Shown here in pieces: positions 8,342-16,604 of a stretch of 64,000 nucleotides of DNA. Every line of letters begins with the position of its first letter. Within the stretch, counting starts at the first letter, position 1. This DNA comes from Nitrospirales bacterium (GTDB taxonomy: Bacteria; Nitrospirota; Nitrospiria; Nitrospirales; UBA8639), in contig JAJDBP010000012.1 in NCBI GenBank assembly GCA_029261295.1, positions 62,001-126,000 of the forward strand, given 5' to 3'. Below the pieces are notes generated by a model. The model ran no database searches, was not told where the DNA came from, and saw nothing but the letters and a program-made list of their open reading frames with translations. Both the position numbers and the translations under genes were made by a program.

Positions 8342-8365
8342 ATTACAACCTGGCTAAGGAAACGA

Positions 8366-8394
8366 CCCCGACTGGACCTAAGTCCAGCCGGGGG
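8366..8394. repeat. GC-rich hairpin
   Basis: CCCCGACTGGAC cta AGTCCAGCCGGGG forms an ~11-12-bp stem with one mismatch in otherwise AT-rich DNA. It precedes the small gene at 8454. No T-run follows on the plus strand, so it is a structured leader or protein-binding site and not an obvious terminator. Confidence 0.5.
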
Positions 8395-8453
8395 CCAGGG
8401 AAAGGAGGGGCTTTATTAACGGTAGTTTATCATGGGAAATTGAACGGCCAAGA

Positions 8454-8675
8454 ATGAGCTCAATGTTTCCGATTTGTAATCGTCCTACTAGGGTGGTTTA
8501 TCTTTTGACCATTCTCCAAATCGAAACCCTACGTTGTTTATTGCATAGATCTGCGATTGGTGCGAGCCAGGTGAACTCTTATATCCGTGAATTCTTCAAG
8601 AAGGCGTTTGAGGATAAGGGGGATGTGGCCGTGTTAAGCTCCACCGCGCTGGGGGAGGAAGAAATTATTAGTTAA
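8454..8675 (+). CDS. Small hypothetical protein
   Basis: 73 residues. The middle part (VYLLTILQIETLRCLLHRS, then VNSYIREFFKKAFEDK) looks like two amphipathic helices. No family is recognised and no strong ribosome-binding site lies before ATG 8454. Its stop overlaps the stop of the convergent membrane-protein gene by four bases, a compact arrangement that favours both being real. Confidence 0.4.
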   Translation: MSSMFPICNRPTRVVYLLTILQIETLRCLLHRSAIGASQVNSYIREFFKKAFEDKGDVAVLSSTALGEEEIIS

Positions 8676-9244
8676 AAAAGGGAAATTATGAAAATAATAA
8701 TGGAAAGCACGCTAAAAATTACTGGCCAAAAATATTCAACATCAGAGTACCACCATACCCAGGGGTAAATTTTTGAAGTGTTATTAAGGGTTACTATAAC
8801 CTTAGTGCCATCGCCTTTAGTGTGATTTCTTTTTGGTCTTATAAATGGATCTATCCTTTCATTCTCAATAGAAAATATTCGAATGTTATGATCTGGTAAA
8901 TGAGGGAAAAAAGACCGTGTCTTGTTGAAAATTTCATAAGGAGAAAGGAAGGCTTTGTCGTCCCAAAAAGACTCGGGAATATTGCCACCTAAAAGTATCC
9001 TTCTATTAAAGAACGGTAATTCTGGTTGGATAAGAGAATAATAAAGGTATCTTAAGCAAGCAATAAGACAAAGAACAGGAAGTGAAAAATCAAGTAGTGA
9101 CTGAGGAATTTGGAGTGTAAGGCCTATGATGGAAAGCTTGGTCTGAGCCTCTTCAGGATTTCTTGAGAAAGAATAAATAAGTAGCGCGAATGCGGTTACT
9201 ATGGTGGTTCGTCGTATAGAAAGAATATTTGGTAGGTAGGGCAT
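8672..9244 (-). CDS. Membrane protein of unknown function (element cargo)
   Basis: 190 residues with about three hydrophobic segments. One is near the N-terminus (TTIVTAFALLIYSF), one is near residues 50-70 (LLDFSLPVLCLIACLRYLYYSL), and one is at the extreme C-terminus (FWPVIFSVLSIIIFIISLF). A ~90-residue soluble domain lies between the second and third. No family is recognised. It is divergent from the HEPN-like gene (145 bases to its ATG), so the two could share a control region. Confidence 0.6.
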   Translation of the reverse strand: MPYLPNILSIRRTTIVTAFALLIYSFSRNPEEAQTKLSIIGLTLQIPQSLLDFSLPVLCLIACLRYLYYSLIQPELPFFNRRILLGGNIPESFWDDKAFLSPYEIFNKTRSFFPHLPDHNIRIFSIENERIDPFIRPKRNHTKGDGTKVIVTLNNTSKIYPWVWWYSDVEYFWPVIFSVLSIIIFIISLF

Positions 9245-9433
9245 ACTTCAATTGATCTTGATGAGATGGGCTAAAAAAGTCAATGATAATGATATGTTAT
9301 GATCCAACTTGGTTTCCATTTTCATCTCGACGTCATGTATCCCCTGAGTGTGACGGGCGGCAACCCCTGAAGTGTGTGAATTCCAATAATGGGGTCTTAC
9401 ATATTCAGGCCCCTTAGTGTGGAGGTAACAACG

Positions 9434-9874
9434 ATGATTCAAGATTCGACGGTGTTGAAGGAATTAAGGAAAGACTGGAACGGCGTTGAAGTCCTTAGAG
9501 GGAAGTTTGTGCGTGACGGATTTGCCAGAACAGCAGGGAGTAGCGGTGCCCATTTTCCATTTAGCCTAGTTAATGCGGCACATACTCTGAGGTTTATCCA
9601 TGCATGTTCAGTATTAAATGATGCACTTGAGCAATTAAGGGACGAGGGTCACTTTAAGTGCCATGGGAGGACTTTGGGTCTACTAGTTGGGGCAAGCAAG
9701 GACCTTTCTTGGAAGAACTATAGCCTCATCAAAGATAAGGTTGTTAAGTCTCGGAATGGCATTGCACATGATGGGAATATATTGGGTCGCGTGGATTGCT
9801 ATAAATATATTGAGGCTGTGGAGAAGGAGCTTATTAGCTGGGAAGTTTTGCCACCTTCAATTGTTGAAAGATGA
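9434..9874 (+). CDS. HEPN-like protein, candidate ribonuclease
   Basis: 146 residues counted from ATG 9434, chosen because GGAGG lies at 9421-9425; an upstream in-frame start at 9389 has no such site. The protein is largely helical. It ends with the signature VKSRNGIAHDGN, in which R107 and H112 make the Rx4H motif of HEPN domains, followed by an EAVEKEL helix. Catalytic HEPN proteins cleave RNA in toxin-antitoxin and phage-defence systems, whereas other HEPN proteins are inactive scaffolds. The polar residue after Arg (Asn) matches active members. No antitoxin such as an MNT nucleotidyltransferase is adjacent, so assignment to a known pair fails. Confidence 0.6.
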   Translation: MIQDSTVLKELRKDWNGVEVLRGKFVRDGFARTAGSSGAHFPFSLVNAAHTLRFIHACSVLNDALEQLRDEGHFKCHGRTLGLLVGASKDLSWKNYSLIKDKVVKSRNGIAHDGNILGRVDCYKYIEAVEKELISWEVLPPSIVER

Positions 9875-9956
9875 ATTCTTGGGTCCTTCTAGCCTTATCG
9901 GGAAGGCGGGGTCCCGGACGCGCATTAGTGGACTGATTTTAATTTTTCAAAAATCA

Positions 9957-10475
9957 ATGGCACAGAAAAAAGTCTTCGTCAAGAATATTCCGGCATTATC
10001 GCAAGCTCTGGGACGCAGTCATCCTCGATTATACCGACTAGAACAAGAGGGGAAATTTCATTGTGGCGCTAAGGGATACGATGTTGAGGAAATACGTGAG
10101 AGCTTGGCCACGAACCCGGACCCAAGCCCAGAAAAACTAGAAGCCCAAAAATGGGACGACTGCTATCGAAAATTCAAAGCCCTCAGGATGCAGATGGAGT
10201 TTGCGGTCGCGAAGGGTATTTTGATCAATAAGGCGGACGTCATCAAAGCCCAAGTTCGAAAGGAGTCGGATTTTGTTCGGGCACTCCGCCGGCTTCGATT
10301 TGACTTGCCGCCAAAGCTCCATCAGATGCTCTACGAAGAATGGCCGGGCATCGTGGACCAAGCCTCACGGGAGATTCTCGCCACCCTTGGTAAACGCCTG
10401 TACCAAGGCTCAGGGGAACAAATTCCCAAAAGGAGCCTATCCCATTCGAAAAGTCGTAGTGCATCGAGACATTAG
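9957..10475 (+). CDS. Nu1/terminase-small-subunit-like DNA-binding protein
   Basis: 172 residues from ATG 9957; the frame is open further upstream but that part overlaps the HEPN gene and reads as noise. The N-terminal winged-HTH-like region (VKNIPALSQALGRSHPRLYRL, then a YDVEEIRESL helix) is followed by a coiled-coil segment (RKFKALRMQMEFAVAKGILINKADVIKAQ) and a helical tail rich in Leu (LRRLRFDLPPKLHQML). This order resembles phage DNA-packaging Nu1/DUF1441-type small terminase subunits. In satellites such a protein can redirect helper packaging. There is no large-subunit gene nearby. Confidence in the fold is moderate and in the role low. Confidence 0.5.
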   Translation: MAQKKVFVKNIPALSQALGRSHPRLYRLEQEGKFHCGAKGYDVEEIRESLATNPDPSPEKLEAQKWDDCYRKFKALRMQMEFAVAKGILINKADVIKAQVRKESDFVRALRRLRFDLPPKLHQMLYEEWPGIVDQASREILATLGKRLYQGSGEQIPKRSLSHSKSRSASRH

Positions 10476-10483
10476 GGAGAGTC

Positions 10484-11209
10484 TCAAGAGAAGCAGATTT
10501 TAAACAGATGAAAAAGAAAGGGAAAAATAAGCCACAAATATGCAATCGCAAAAGGAAGTAGCGGAAGAAAATATATAAAGTCTTCTAGAATTATGGAACC
10601 CCAAATTTTATAGTTCAAATTTTTAATCTTTACATGGCCATAATTTAACAACAAGGTGTGTCTTGGAATCTCTAAGTTTTCGCCTGATATAAAAGGGAAA
10701 AATCCTCCCAATATTCTGTCAATTATTTCCTGGGACATAGCCGAATGATGAGTTGAATACCTCTCAATGAAAGAAATCATAAAATATTTCAGATAGGGGG
10801 CTGGAATAGTCCGATAGATCTCGTTGAGGACTTCAGGGGGCTCCTCGCTATCGCTGAGAGTCGAAAAAATATAGGGCCGTTCGGCGTCACGAGCTTTACA
10901 TCGCTCGATATCTGAATCAAGAAATTCGATAATGACTCCAAAGCGTTTCAACCACCGCCTCAATACAAAGCCAGGTTTCTTTAGATAACACTGGCGGTAG
11001 GCAAAGAGGCTACAGGCATAAAGGGCTACTCCGTGTACCAACCATGTGACCACGCTAAAATTTTCGAGTTTCAAATCTCCCAGAAATCCTAGCTTTATTG
11101 TATTGGCCACAAAACTTGCTTCACCACAGATTACAATAAAATATACAGCTCCAACCCCCAAAGTGAACCGACGTAGCCTCAGGATATCAGGATCGTTTTC
11201 AGTAACCAT
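10484..11209 (-). CDS. Membrane protein of unknown function (element cargo)
   Basis: 241 residues. Hydrophobic segments lie near residues 16-37 and 53-71 (a hairpin) and near 208-235. A ~130-residue soluble domain sits between, with DSDIERCKARDAERPYIFS, an acidic stretch DSEEPPEVLNEIYR and STHHSAMSQEIIDRIL. No family is recognised. The architecture (soluble domain flanked by membrane segments) resembles that of the 190-residue protein at 8672, but I see no sequence similarity. It is convergent with the Nu1-like gene (8 bases between stops). Confidence 0.6.
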   Translation of the reverse strand: MVTENDPDILRLRRFTLGVGAVYFIVICGEASFVANTIKLGFLGDLKLENFSVVTWLVHGVALYACSLFAYRQCYLKKPGFVLRRWLKRFGVIIEFLDSDIERCKARDAERPYIFSTLSDSEEPPEVLNEIYRTIPAPYLKYFMISFIERYSTHHSAMSQEIIDRILGGFFPFISGENLEIPRHTLLLNYGHVKIKNLNYKIWGSIILEDFIYFLPLLPFAIAYLWLIFPFLFHLFKICFS

Positions 11210-11305
11210 TATTCAGAAAAAACCATAGAGAAAAATTTGTGCTGCTGTTGGTAATAACCTGTGATGATTTTCTAGCTTACAATTTTACGGACAACAGCGG
11301 GAAGG

Positions 11306-11554
11306 TTAATACCGATATGGCAATTCCCATTCCTCATACCCTCCACCTCCGCCATCTAGGAAAAATAGGCCAATCAGGGCAACCCCAATGATAACAACCC
11401 AATAGAAGATGGCCCACCAGTCCCATTCATCACCTTTGAAGGGGTTCAAGGAGACTCCAATTAACTCTGGATCTTTCGGGCTCCGCTGATTACACCACCA
11501 ACATATAGGAAAATAGACCGCAAAAAAAATAATCGCAAGCTTCCAAAGCTCCAT
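11306..11554 (-). CDS. Small two-helix membrane protein
   Basis: 82 residues: a hydrophobic helix at the N-terminus (LWKLAIIFFAVYFPICWW), a short polar loop (NQRSPKDPELIGVSLNPFKGDE), a second helix (FYWVVIIGVALIGLFFL), then GGGGG and an acidic/aromatic tail. No family is recognised. It is probably a genuine short membrane protein of the element. Confidence 0.5.
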   Translation of the reverse strand: MELWKLAIIFFAVYFPICWWCNQRSPKDPELIGVSLNPFKGDEWDWWAIFYWVVIIGVALIGLFFLDGGGGGYEEWELPYRY

Positions 11555-11945
11555 AGCTTACTTCACCACCTGTAATAGGCCTTTCGGCTTTTGTCTTTTA
11601 CTTTTCAATTTATCCCCTTTGGCGTATATTTTCTGTCTTCGTGAAGTCTTGTTGTTTTGGTTTGACTAGTGTAGCTTTCTGTTTGAATTGTGTGGTGGGA
11701 CTCAAGAATTCTTGTTCTTTCCTATCTTGTTCTGAGGATTGTTAAATTTTTTCTGGAAAAGCTATTTTTCAATTTTGGTAATGATTTTGGATCGGAAGCC
11801 ATAGCGATCATCCTAATCAATGAAAATCTAGGTAAAATCCCTTGTCGTTTCGTTTTTTTATATTTGCTATTAATTTTTTCCCCCGTTCCATCAAGCTTTG
11901 GTCTTTGGGGAGAAAAATTTGAATGTATAAAAATGAGAGAATAGC
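11555..11945 (+). other. AT-rich upstream region of the TIR-MBL gene
   Basis: 391 bases that are unusually T-rich. A frame at 11690-11944 is open but has no ribosome-binding site and a composition like random AT-rich DNA. This region probably holds the promoter of the TIR-MBL gene. I cannot single out a convincing -35/-10 pair. Confidence 0.4.
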
Positions 11946-14081
11946 GTGAATTCAAAGCTACAACTGTGGCCGATCTTTATCTGTTACCGACGTGTTGATG
12001 GTGCTGCTGTTGCACGTCGTCTCCACGAAATGTTGGACAAATTGCGAATAGTTGAGCCTGAAAACCAACCAATCCAACTCGACGTCTATCTTGATGAAAC
12101 AATGCCTGGCGTTGAAAATTGGAAGGAACTGCACCGACCGTATCTGGAAAAAGCTCGGGCAATAATCGTTATCTGTACTCCGGGTTCTAAGCTTAACGAG
12201 GGAGAAAATGATTGGGTTCACCTCGAGATTGAGTGGTGGCTAAGACAAAGGGATGTCGCTCCAATTCTAATCGATCCTTTGATGGAGGGTCTCCGTTACG
12301 TACCGTCTCAGATCATACGTCGTTGGCCGGATATTCAACGCATAGCCTTAGTTGAGGAGGAATGGAAAGGGCTATCTGGAGCAGAGCTCGATGAGAAGGT
12401 GTCTGCGGTCCGTCGACAAATTCTGGGAGTGATTCTCCCTAGCGGTGCGGAGATCTATGCCCAAGAACTTGAGCAGGAACGTCGACGCACTAGACGATTA
12501 AAACAGACCTTAACCATGTCCCTGGTATTACTTATTGTAGCAGGAATTCTAGGTGGATATGCCTTTTATAAAGGGCAGGTGGCGAAGGCATCAGGGATTG
12601 ACTCACATGCAGCAAGGTTGTTTGCACAAGCACGCCTACTAGAAATGCGAAAAGAAACGGAAGTAATCCGGCGCGATGATCTTATAAGGCGACTAAGTAC
12701 TAGCCAGGAAACGAGTATACGTTGGAAAAACTTGTCCTACGAACTCCAGCAAATCAAAGAAGAGTTGCGCTTATTAAAAACCAAGGAGGCTGCAGTTCTT
12801 GCTGAGGGACGAGATAGGCTTCGGAAGGCTGATAACACATGGAACATGATCGATGCCTTTGGGTTCAATTTTTTTGCTTTTTCACGAGACAAACCAAAGC
12901 CGCCACATATTTTCTCCATCGAACTAGTCAACGCAGGCTATGGAGAAAGTATTCTTGTCCATTACGGCACGCCCGATGGGATTAAGCTAGTAATGATTAA
13001 CGGCGGTCCACGAGGAAAATTTAAGAATTTTGTTGAGCCGAGACTTCGCCAACTCGGCCTCAATCGATTTGAGGGAGCCCCAGTTCCAATCGAGTTATTC
13101 ATTGTTAGTGATCGAGATGAAGAGAAAACTGGAGGTCTGCTGAGCCTGCTTCAGCGTCTAGTTGAGAGCAACACCGTTGAGGAAAGGTTGGTCGATATCA
13201 GGGGCATATGGGCCAACATCTTTCAAGTTGTTGGCGGGCGGGAATTAATGAGACCACGAATTCGGAGGTTAATAAATGAACTCGGAATTCCGTTGAATAA
13301 ACCATTTGATTACTTCGTTATGCGTCCAGACCAAGGTCAAGTTGTAGTTGCACTCCCGGGTGGTCTAGAAATAATTGTATTGGGTCCAATACAGGGTTCT
13401 ATTGATAAATTACATGCCCATGCGGAACGAGATGCCAGGCGGAGTAGGGGCACGATTGAACGATTAGATAGGGAAGCCTTCTCCGCTGTTGATATCAATC
13501 TCGATCCAGCAAGATTCTCGATTACTCCGCAAGCTAACAACTCAGGCGACGGTTGCATTCCTAGTGTGAACGCACAAAATCTCGTAGGGGGGAGTTACAC
13601 GGACGAATCGGTACCGAATCTTGCTAGCACAATCCTGCTCTTTCGTTATAGAGGAAAAAGCTTTCTTTATACTGGCGATGCGCGGGGGGATCTTATTTTA
13701 GAGGGGCTAAACGCGGCGGGTTTGCTTGATTCTGATGGGAACGGATATTTTGATCTCCTAACCATCCCACATCTTGGAAGCAAGCGTAATATTACCTTCG
13801 ATTTTTTTAAGCGCGTAAAAGCTTCAGGTTATCTGTTTTCGGGAGATGGTCGGCATGGGAACCCTGACATCGCTACCGTTGCTTCCCTGATCTCGGCTCG
13901 AGGCTGTGATTTCTACCGAATGTATTTTGTGAACCGTGATGGGAAACAGGAGGTTCATGGCAAGAAATTTGATGACTTTTTTGAGAAAGAGGAGTCTTAT
14001 AACCCGAGTTATAGAAGGGTATTTCGATCCTTGGAACGAGGCTCTGTTATCATAGATCTACTTAACCCAATACGTCATTAA
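11946..14081 (+). CDS. TIR - transmembrane - metallo-beta-lactamase-fold fusion protein
   Basis: 711 residues from GTG 11946. Residues 8-~165 form a TIR domain: PIFICYRR strand and box 1, then a DVYLDE turn, RAIIVICTPG, and W90 followed by E94 in NDWVHLEIEWWL, the position of the catalytic Glu in NADase TIRs. Basic residues and one membrane helix (about 190-209) follow, then a coiled coil (about 225-290). Residues ~320-655 match the ComEC-type metallo-beta-lactamase fold: LVNAGYGESILVHY, SDRDEEKTGGL (388-398), FLYTGDA (573-579), IPHLGSK (607-613) and FSGDGRHGNPD (631-641). The canonical SHxDxDHxGGL is altered to SDRDEEKTGGL and HHGS to HLGS, so metal binding is doubtful. It is probably a defence or conflict protein with TIR effector and MBL-like sensor. 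This is an inference. Confidence 0.85.
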   Translation: MNSKLQLWPIFICYRRVDGAAVARRLHEMLDKLRIVEPENQPIQLDVYLDETMPGVENWKELHRPYLEKARAIIVICTPGSKLNEGENDWVHLEIEWWLRQRDVAPILIDPLMEGLRYVPSQIIRRWPDIQRIALVEEEWKGLSGAELDEKVSAVRRQILGVILPSGAEIYAQELEQERRRTRRLKQTLTMSLVLLIVAGILGGYAFYKGQVAKASGIDSHAARLFAQARLLEMRKETEVIRRDDLIRRLSTSQETSIRWKNLSYELQQIKEELRLLKTKEAAVLAEGRDRLRKADNTWNMIDAFGFNFFAFSRDKPKPPHIFSIELVNAGYGESILVHYGTPDGIKLVMINGGPRGKFKNFVEPRLRQLGLNRFEGAPVPIELFIVSDRDEEKTGGLLSLLQRLVESNTVEERLVDIRGIWANIFQVVGGRELMRPRIRRLINELGIPLNKPFDYFVMRPDQGQVVVALPGGLEIIVLGPIQGSIDKLHAHAERDARRSRGTIERLDREAFSAVDINLDPARFSITPQANNSGDGCIPSVNAQNLVGGSYTDESVPNLASTILLFRYRGKSFLYTGDARGDLILEGLNAAGLLDSDGNGYFDLLTIPHLGSKRNITFDFFKRVKASGYLFSGDGRHGNPDIATVASLISARGCDFYRMYFVNRDGKQEVHGKKFDDFFEKEESYNPSYRRVFRSLERGSVIIDLLNPIRH

Positions 14082-14426
14082 CTATGATGTCGTTGGAAGG
14101 TATCCGTGTCCTTGGCGAATTGCTAATTCTTCCTTCCAATACAACTGTCTATTCTAATAATTCATTTTCTTTGAAATACTCGAATTATTTCATCTTCCCA
14201 TGCACCCTTTTACCCATGATGACTTTACTTCACTAGGATGGATTCTGTGGAGGAGTGATATTGGCAAAAATTTTTTCAAATACCAATTAGCCGCATGATC
14301 GGTAATTCGCCAAGCACAACCAGTAGATCTATTCAATTCGCTATCATTTCACCCACGATGACCACAATTCTTCTAAGAATTTGCCCTTTAATTAAATCGT
14401 TCGGCTTTTTCCTTTAGCGCATAGAT
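14082..14426. other. AT-rich intergenic region in the element
   Basis: 345 bases between the TIR-MBL gene and the interrupted membrane-protein gene, both ending here. I see no ORF of note, no RNA gene and no strong terminator hairpin. Confidence 0.4.
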
Positions 14427-15041
14427 TCATATAGCGCGTTTTTCTTCAATAAGGCCTCGCATTTTGTTTGGACACCATTTTGATGCGAATATGGCTAGCA
14501 TAATAGAGACCCCAAGACTCACAACTGTAGCTCCAAAGGAAATGAAACTTCCCGTGGAATAGGAGATAGTAGCCGATATACCAAGACTTGCAAGAATTGC
14601 AATTATGTGTAGATAATAAATCGGTGGATAAAACCAAAGTGCATCTGGAATTTTCTCTTTGTCGATAGCCTTTTCAATCTCTATGTCGGTGTTTTCGGTA
14701 ACATTCAATCATTGGCGATAGTGCCGCAAAGAAGTTTCCCAGCCTTGCCAAGTAACTACTTTTTCTTCAAGAACGCATTGGATGTAAGCAACAATTCGAG
14801 TTGCGCTCCTTAGACGATTTACAGAAAACCACAAATTGAATAGAAAAACCATGGCGACAAGGCTTGGAATCACGAATAGGACCGGTTTCTCTAGAAATTT
14901 AGTAGAGGCAACTGCAAGTGCTGCGATCACTATAGGGCGTTCGAAGACATAGCCTTTGGCCTGAATAAGTTCATCTCTTAGCGCCTTGTATTCTGCTTCT
15001 GGGGATATGAGCGCCCTCTGTCCTGTCTCTGAATTAGTCAT
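14427..15041 (-). pseudogene. Four-helix membrane protein interrupted by an in-frame TGA
   Basis: Two frames (15041-14709, 110 aa; 14708-14427, 93 aa) are in the same reading frame, separated only by one TGA at 14711-14709. Together they give a 204-residue-long protein. The first part has EYKALRDELIQAKGYVFERP, two membrane helices and RIVAYIQCVLEEKVVTWQGWE. The second part has two more helices (YYLHIIAILASLGISATISY and FGATVVSLGVSIMLAIFASK). Paired-helix membrane proteins of this kind (SLATT-like and relatives) serve as pore-forming effectors in conflict systems. That relation is inferred from architecture only. It is either a nonsense-mutated pseudogene, a sequencing error, or two genes fused end to end (the second from TTG 14708). 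Confidence 0.6.
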
Positions 15042-15164
15042 CTAAATCCTGGATGTCAATCAAGGGATGAAGCTTGATTGACGGCTAAAACTAGTTAACA
15101 ACTAACATGCTCATAACATACGAAATCTATTGAAAAAGTGAAATAGGGTATTGTGTGGAAAAGG

Positions 15165-15389
15165 CTAGGCATTCGCCTTAGGCATCTGATTCACAGCTCG
15201 CTTGCCCCAGTCCAAGAGCTGGAAGGTTCGACCTAAGAGGACATTGGCGTGGCCAGCAGAGAGGTTTTGCTGTTCGATCACTTCCATGATTTGTTCAATA
15301 ACCGCATTCTCTTTTAGGGTGAAGTGTTTTTGTGATGTGTCATTTGGGTTGGATTGGTCGGCCAAAGTTAAAATTGAAAAACTGCACAT
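15165..15389 (-). CDS. Small hypothetical protein
   Basis: 74 residues. The C-terminal 50 residues look helical and well formed (KENAVIEQIMEVIEQQNLSAGHANVLLGRTFQLLDW). The N-terminal 20 may be untranslated if a later start is used. No family is recognised. It sits in a leftward cluster with the lipoprotein and the single-helix protein. Confidence 0.45.
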   Translation of the reverse strand: MCSFSILTLADQSNPNDTSQKHFTLKENAVIEQIMEVIEQQNLSAGHANVLLGRTFQLLDWGKRAVNQMPKANA

Positions 15390-15421
15390 AGGTCTCCTTC
15401 AGGGACTGGATGGGAATCTGG

Positions 15422-15736
15422 TTACGGACAAGGAGGGCCTTCTGGACATCCGCCACCAATAGAAGTCGTACGTCTATACTGATATTCATATTCAAAATCC
15501 CAATATCTTTTAGTACGTTCATTCCAAACCGACGATGAGTAATCTTTTTTAATAATCACCTCATTGGAATTATTATAGAAAACACAAAAGTTATTTCTTT
15601 CACTTGAACCCGGCATTTCAACATTGCGGCTACATACTATCCTTTGTATATGAGGTTCTAGGAATATTCGATCCTTCACCGAAGAACAGCCACAGATTAA
15701 AAAACTAATAATCAAAATCGGCAATCGTATAAGCAT
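15422..15736 (-). CDS. Small lipoprotein of the element
   Basis: 104 residues with a signal peptide and lipobox FLICGC (Cys17) followed by SS, so it is predicted to be lipidated. The mature part is short with several Cys, Tyr and Asn residues and ends in a GGGCPEGPPCP tail. No family is recognised. It begins two bases from the stop of the upstream 183-residue gene, so the two are one operon. A surface lipoprotein on a satellite-like element could act in superinfection exclusion. This is speculative. Confidence 0.6.
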   Translation of the reverse strand: MLIRLPILIISFLICGCSSVKDRIFLEPHIQRIVCSRNVEMPGSSERNNFCVFYNNSNEVIIKKDYSSSVWNERTKRYWDFEYEYQYRRTTSIGGGCPEGPPCP

Positions 15737-15738
15737 GT

Positions 15739-16290
15739 TTAATTGCCTAGAGCTATCTTACAGGCCGTCTCAAATCTCATCCCTAATTCTATCCTACCAG
15801 TGTTAGAATCATTAATCGTTTGAGCCAATTTCTGAAACTCCGTAAAGGCATCGCTTTGACCATTCGCTTGGAAGTTCTCAATATATTTAAAGATACCAGG
15901 GTGCCTGTATGCTTCGATAAGATAGGACCCAAAGAAAAAGTCAATGTCTTTTAGGCTGAGATAACCCTGTTTTTGTAGATAACCTAGTTCTTCATAAAAG
16001 TTCAGATACTGATTAACTTCGTCATGATGAAACCGTCCACCATAACTCTTGTAGATAGGTTTACAGGATTCAATTTCTGAGCGAATTTCACGAAAAAGTT
16101 TAACTGAATTAAAATCTCGGTGAAGATTCGTAATCATTTCTGTAGTGGCAATAGTTTTTGTTATTTCCAAGGCTAAATGTGAATTCCATAGCGCAATAAT
16201 ACTAACCATGAGCCCGAGGACTCCGGTAATCGAACCAAGCACACCGAGCAAACTACCGATTTTTTTTCTTTCTGCCGGCATTGTGTCCAA
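15739..16290 (-). CDS. Single-pass membrane protein, DUF4760-like
   Basis: 183 residues. One N-terminal membrane helix (about 12-33, LLGVLGSITGVLGLMVSIIALW) is followed by a helical soluble domain with TEMITNLHRDFNSVKLFREIR, YLNFYEELGYLQKQGYLSLKDI and a FFGSYLIEAYRHPGI helix. This layout (membrane anchor, acidic/aromatic helices, repeated F/L-xx-Y) is that of DUF4760-type proteins often found on mobile elements, with unknown function. It is the first gene of the leftward operon with the lipoprotein. Confidence 0.6.
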   Translation of the reverse strand: MDTMPAERKKIGSLLGVLGSITGVLGLMVSIIALWNSHLALEITKTIATTEMITNLHRDFNSVKLFREIRSEIESCKPIYKSYGGRFHHDEVNQYLNFYEELGYLQKQGYLSLKDIDFFFGSYLIEAYRHPGIFKYIENFQANGQSDAFTEFQKLAQTINDSNTGRIELGMRFETACKIALGN

Positions 16291-16397
16291 TTATAGCCAT
16301 CTAGTGGATTAAAATGAACTCTATAATCCCAAATACTTTCGTTTTGCCTACGGCCCATAAGGATAGGATCCATATCCTTGCTCCAAACGGTTAAGCG

Positions 16398-16604
16398 ATG
16401 CCTCCTGGCACCCCCAAAACCGGCCGCTTTCTTCGCCTTCATGCTGTGATGGATGTCGTGGGGCTCAAATCGAGTGCGTTGAATTTGCGAATACGGGAGG
16501 GGACATTCCCAAAGTCTATCAGTATCGGCAAGGGACAAGTGCGGTGGAGCGAGCAGCAAATTTTGGCCTGGCAAGAAGCCCTAGGACGGGCAACCCGTGT
16601 ATAG
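16398..16604 (+). CDS. AlpA-family regulator
   Basis: 68 residues. The AlpA-type winged HTH is clear: FLRLHAVMDVVGLKSSALNLRI, then EGTFPKSISIGKGQVRWSEQQILAWQ. AlpA proteins control integrase expression or excision in satellites and prophages. It lies 1.5 kb inside the right end, far from the integrase, and divergent from the membrane-protein operon. A second HTH protein of excisionase type is at 7487, so the division of labour between the two is open. Confidence 0.8.
   Translation: MPPGTPKTGRFLRLHAVMDVVGLKSSALNLRIREGTFPKSISIGKGQVRWSEQQILAWQEALGRATRV

Noticed and set aside
11690-11944. 84-codon frame upstream of the TIR-MBL gene
   Set aside because: Hydrophobic composition comes from T-rich DNA. 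No ribosome-binding site and no protein-like pattern.
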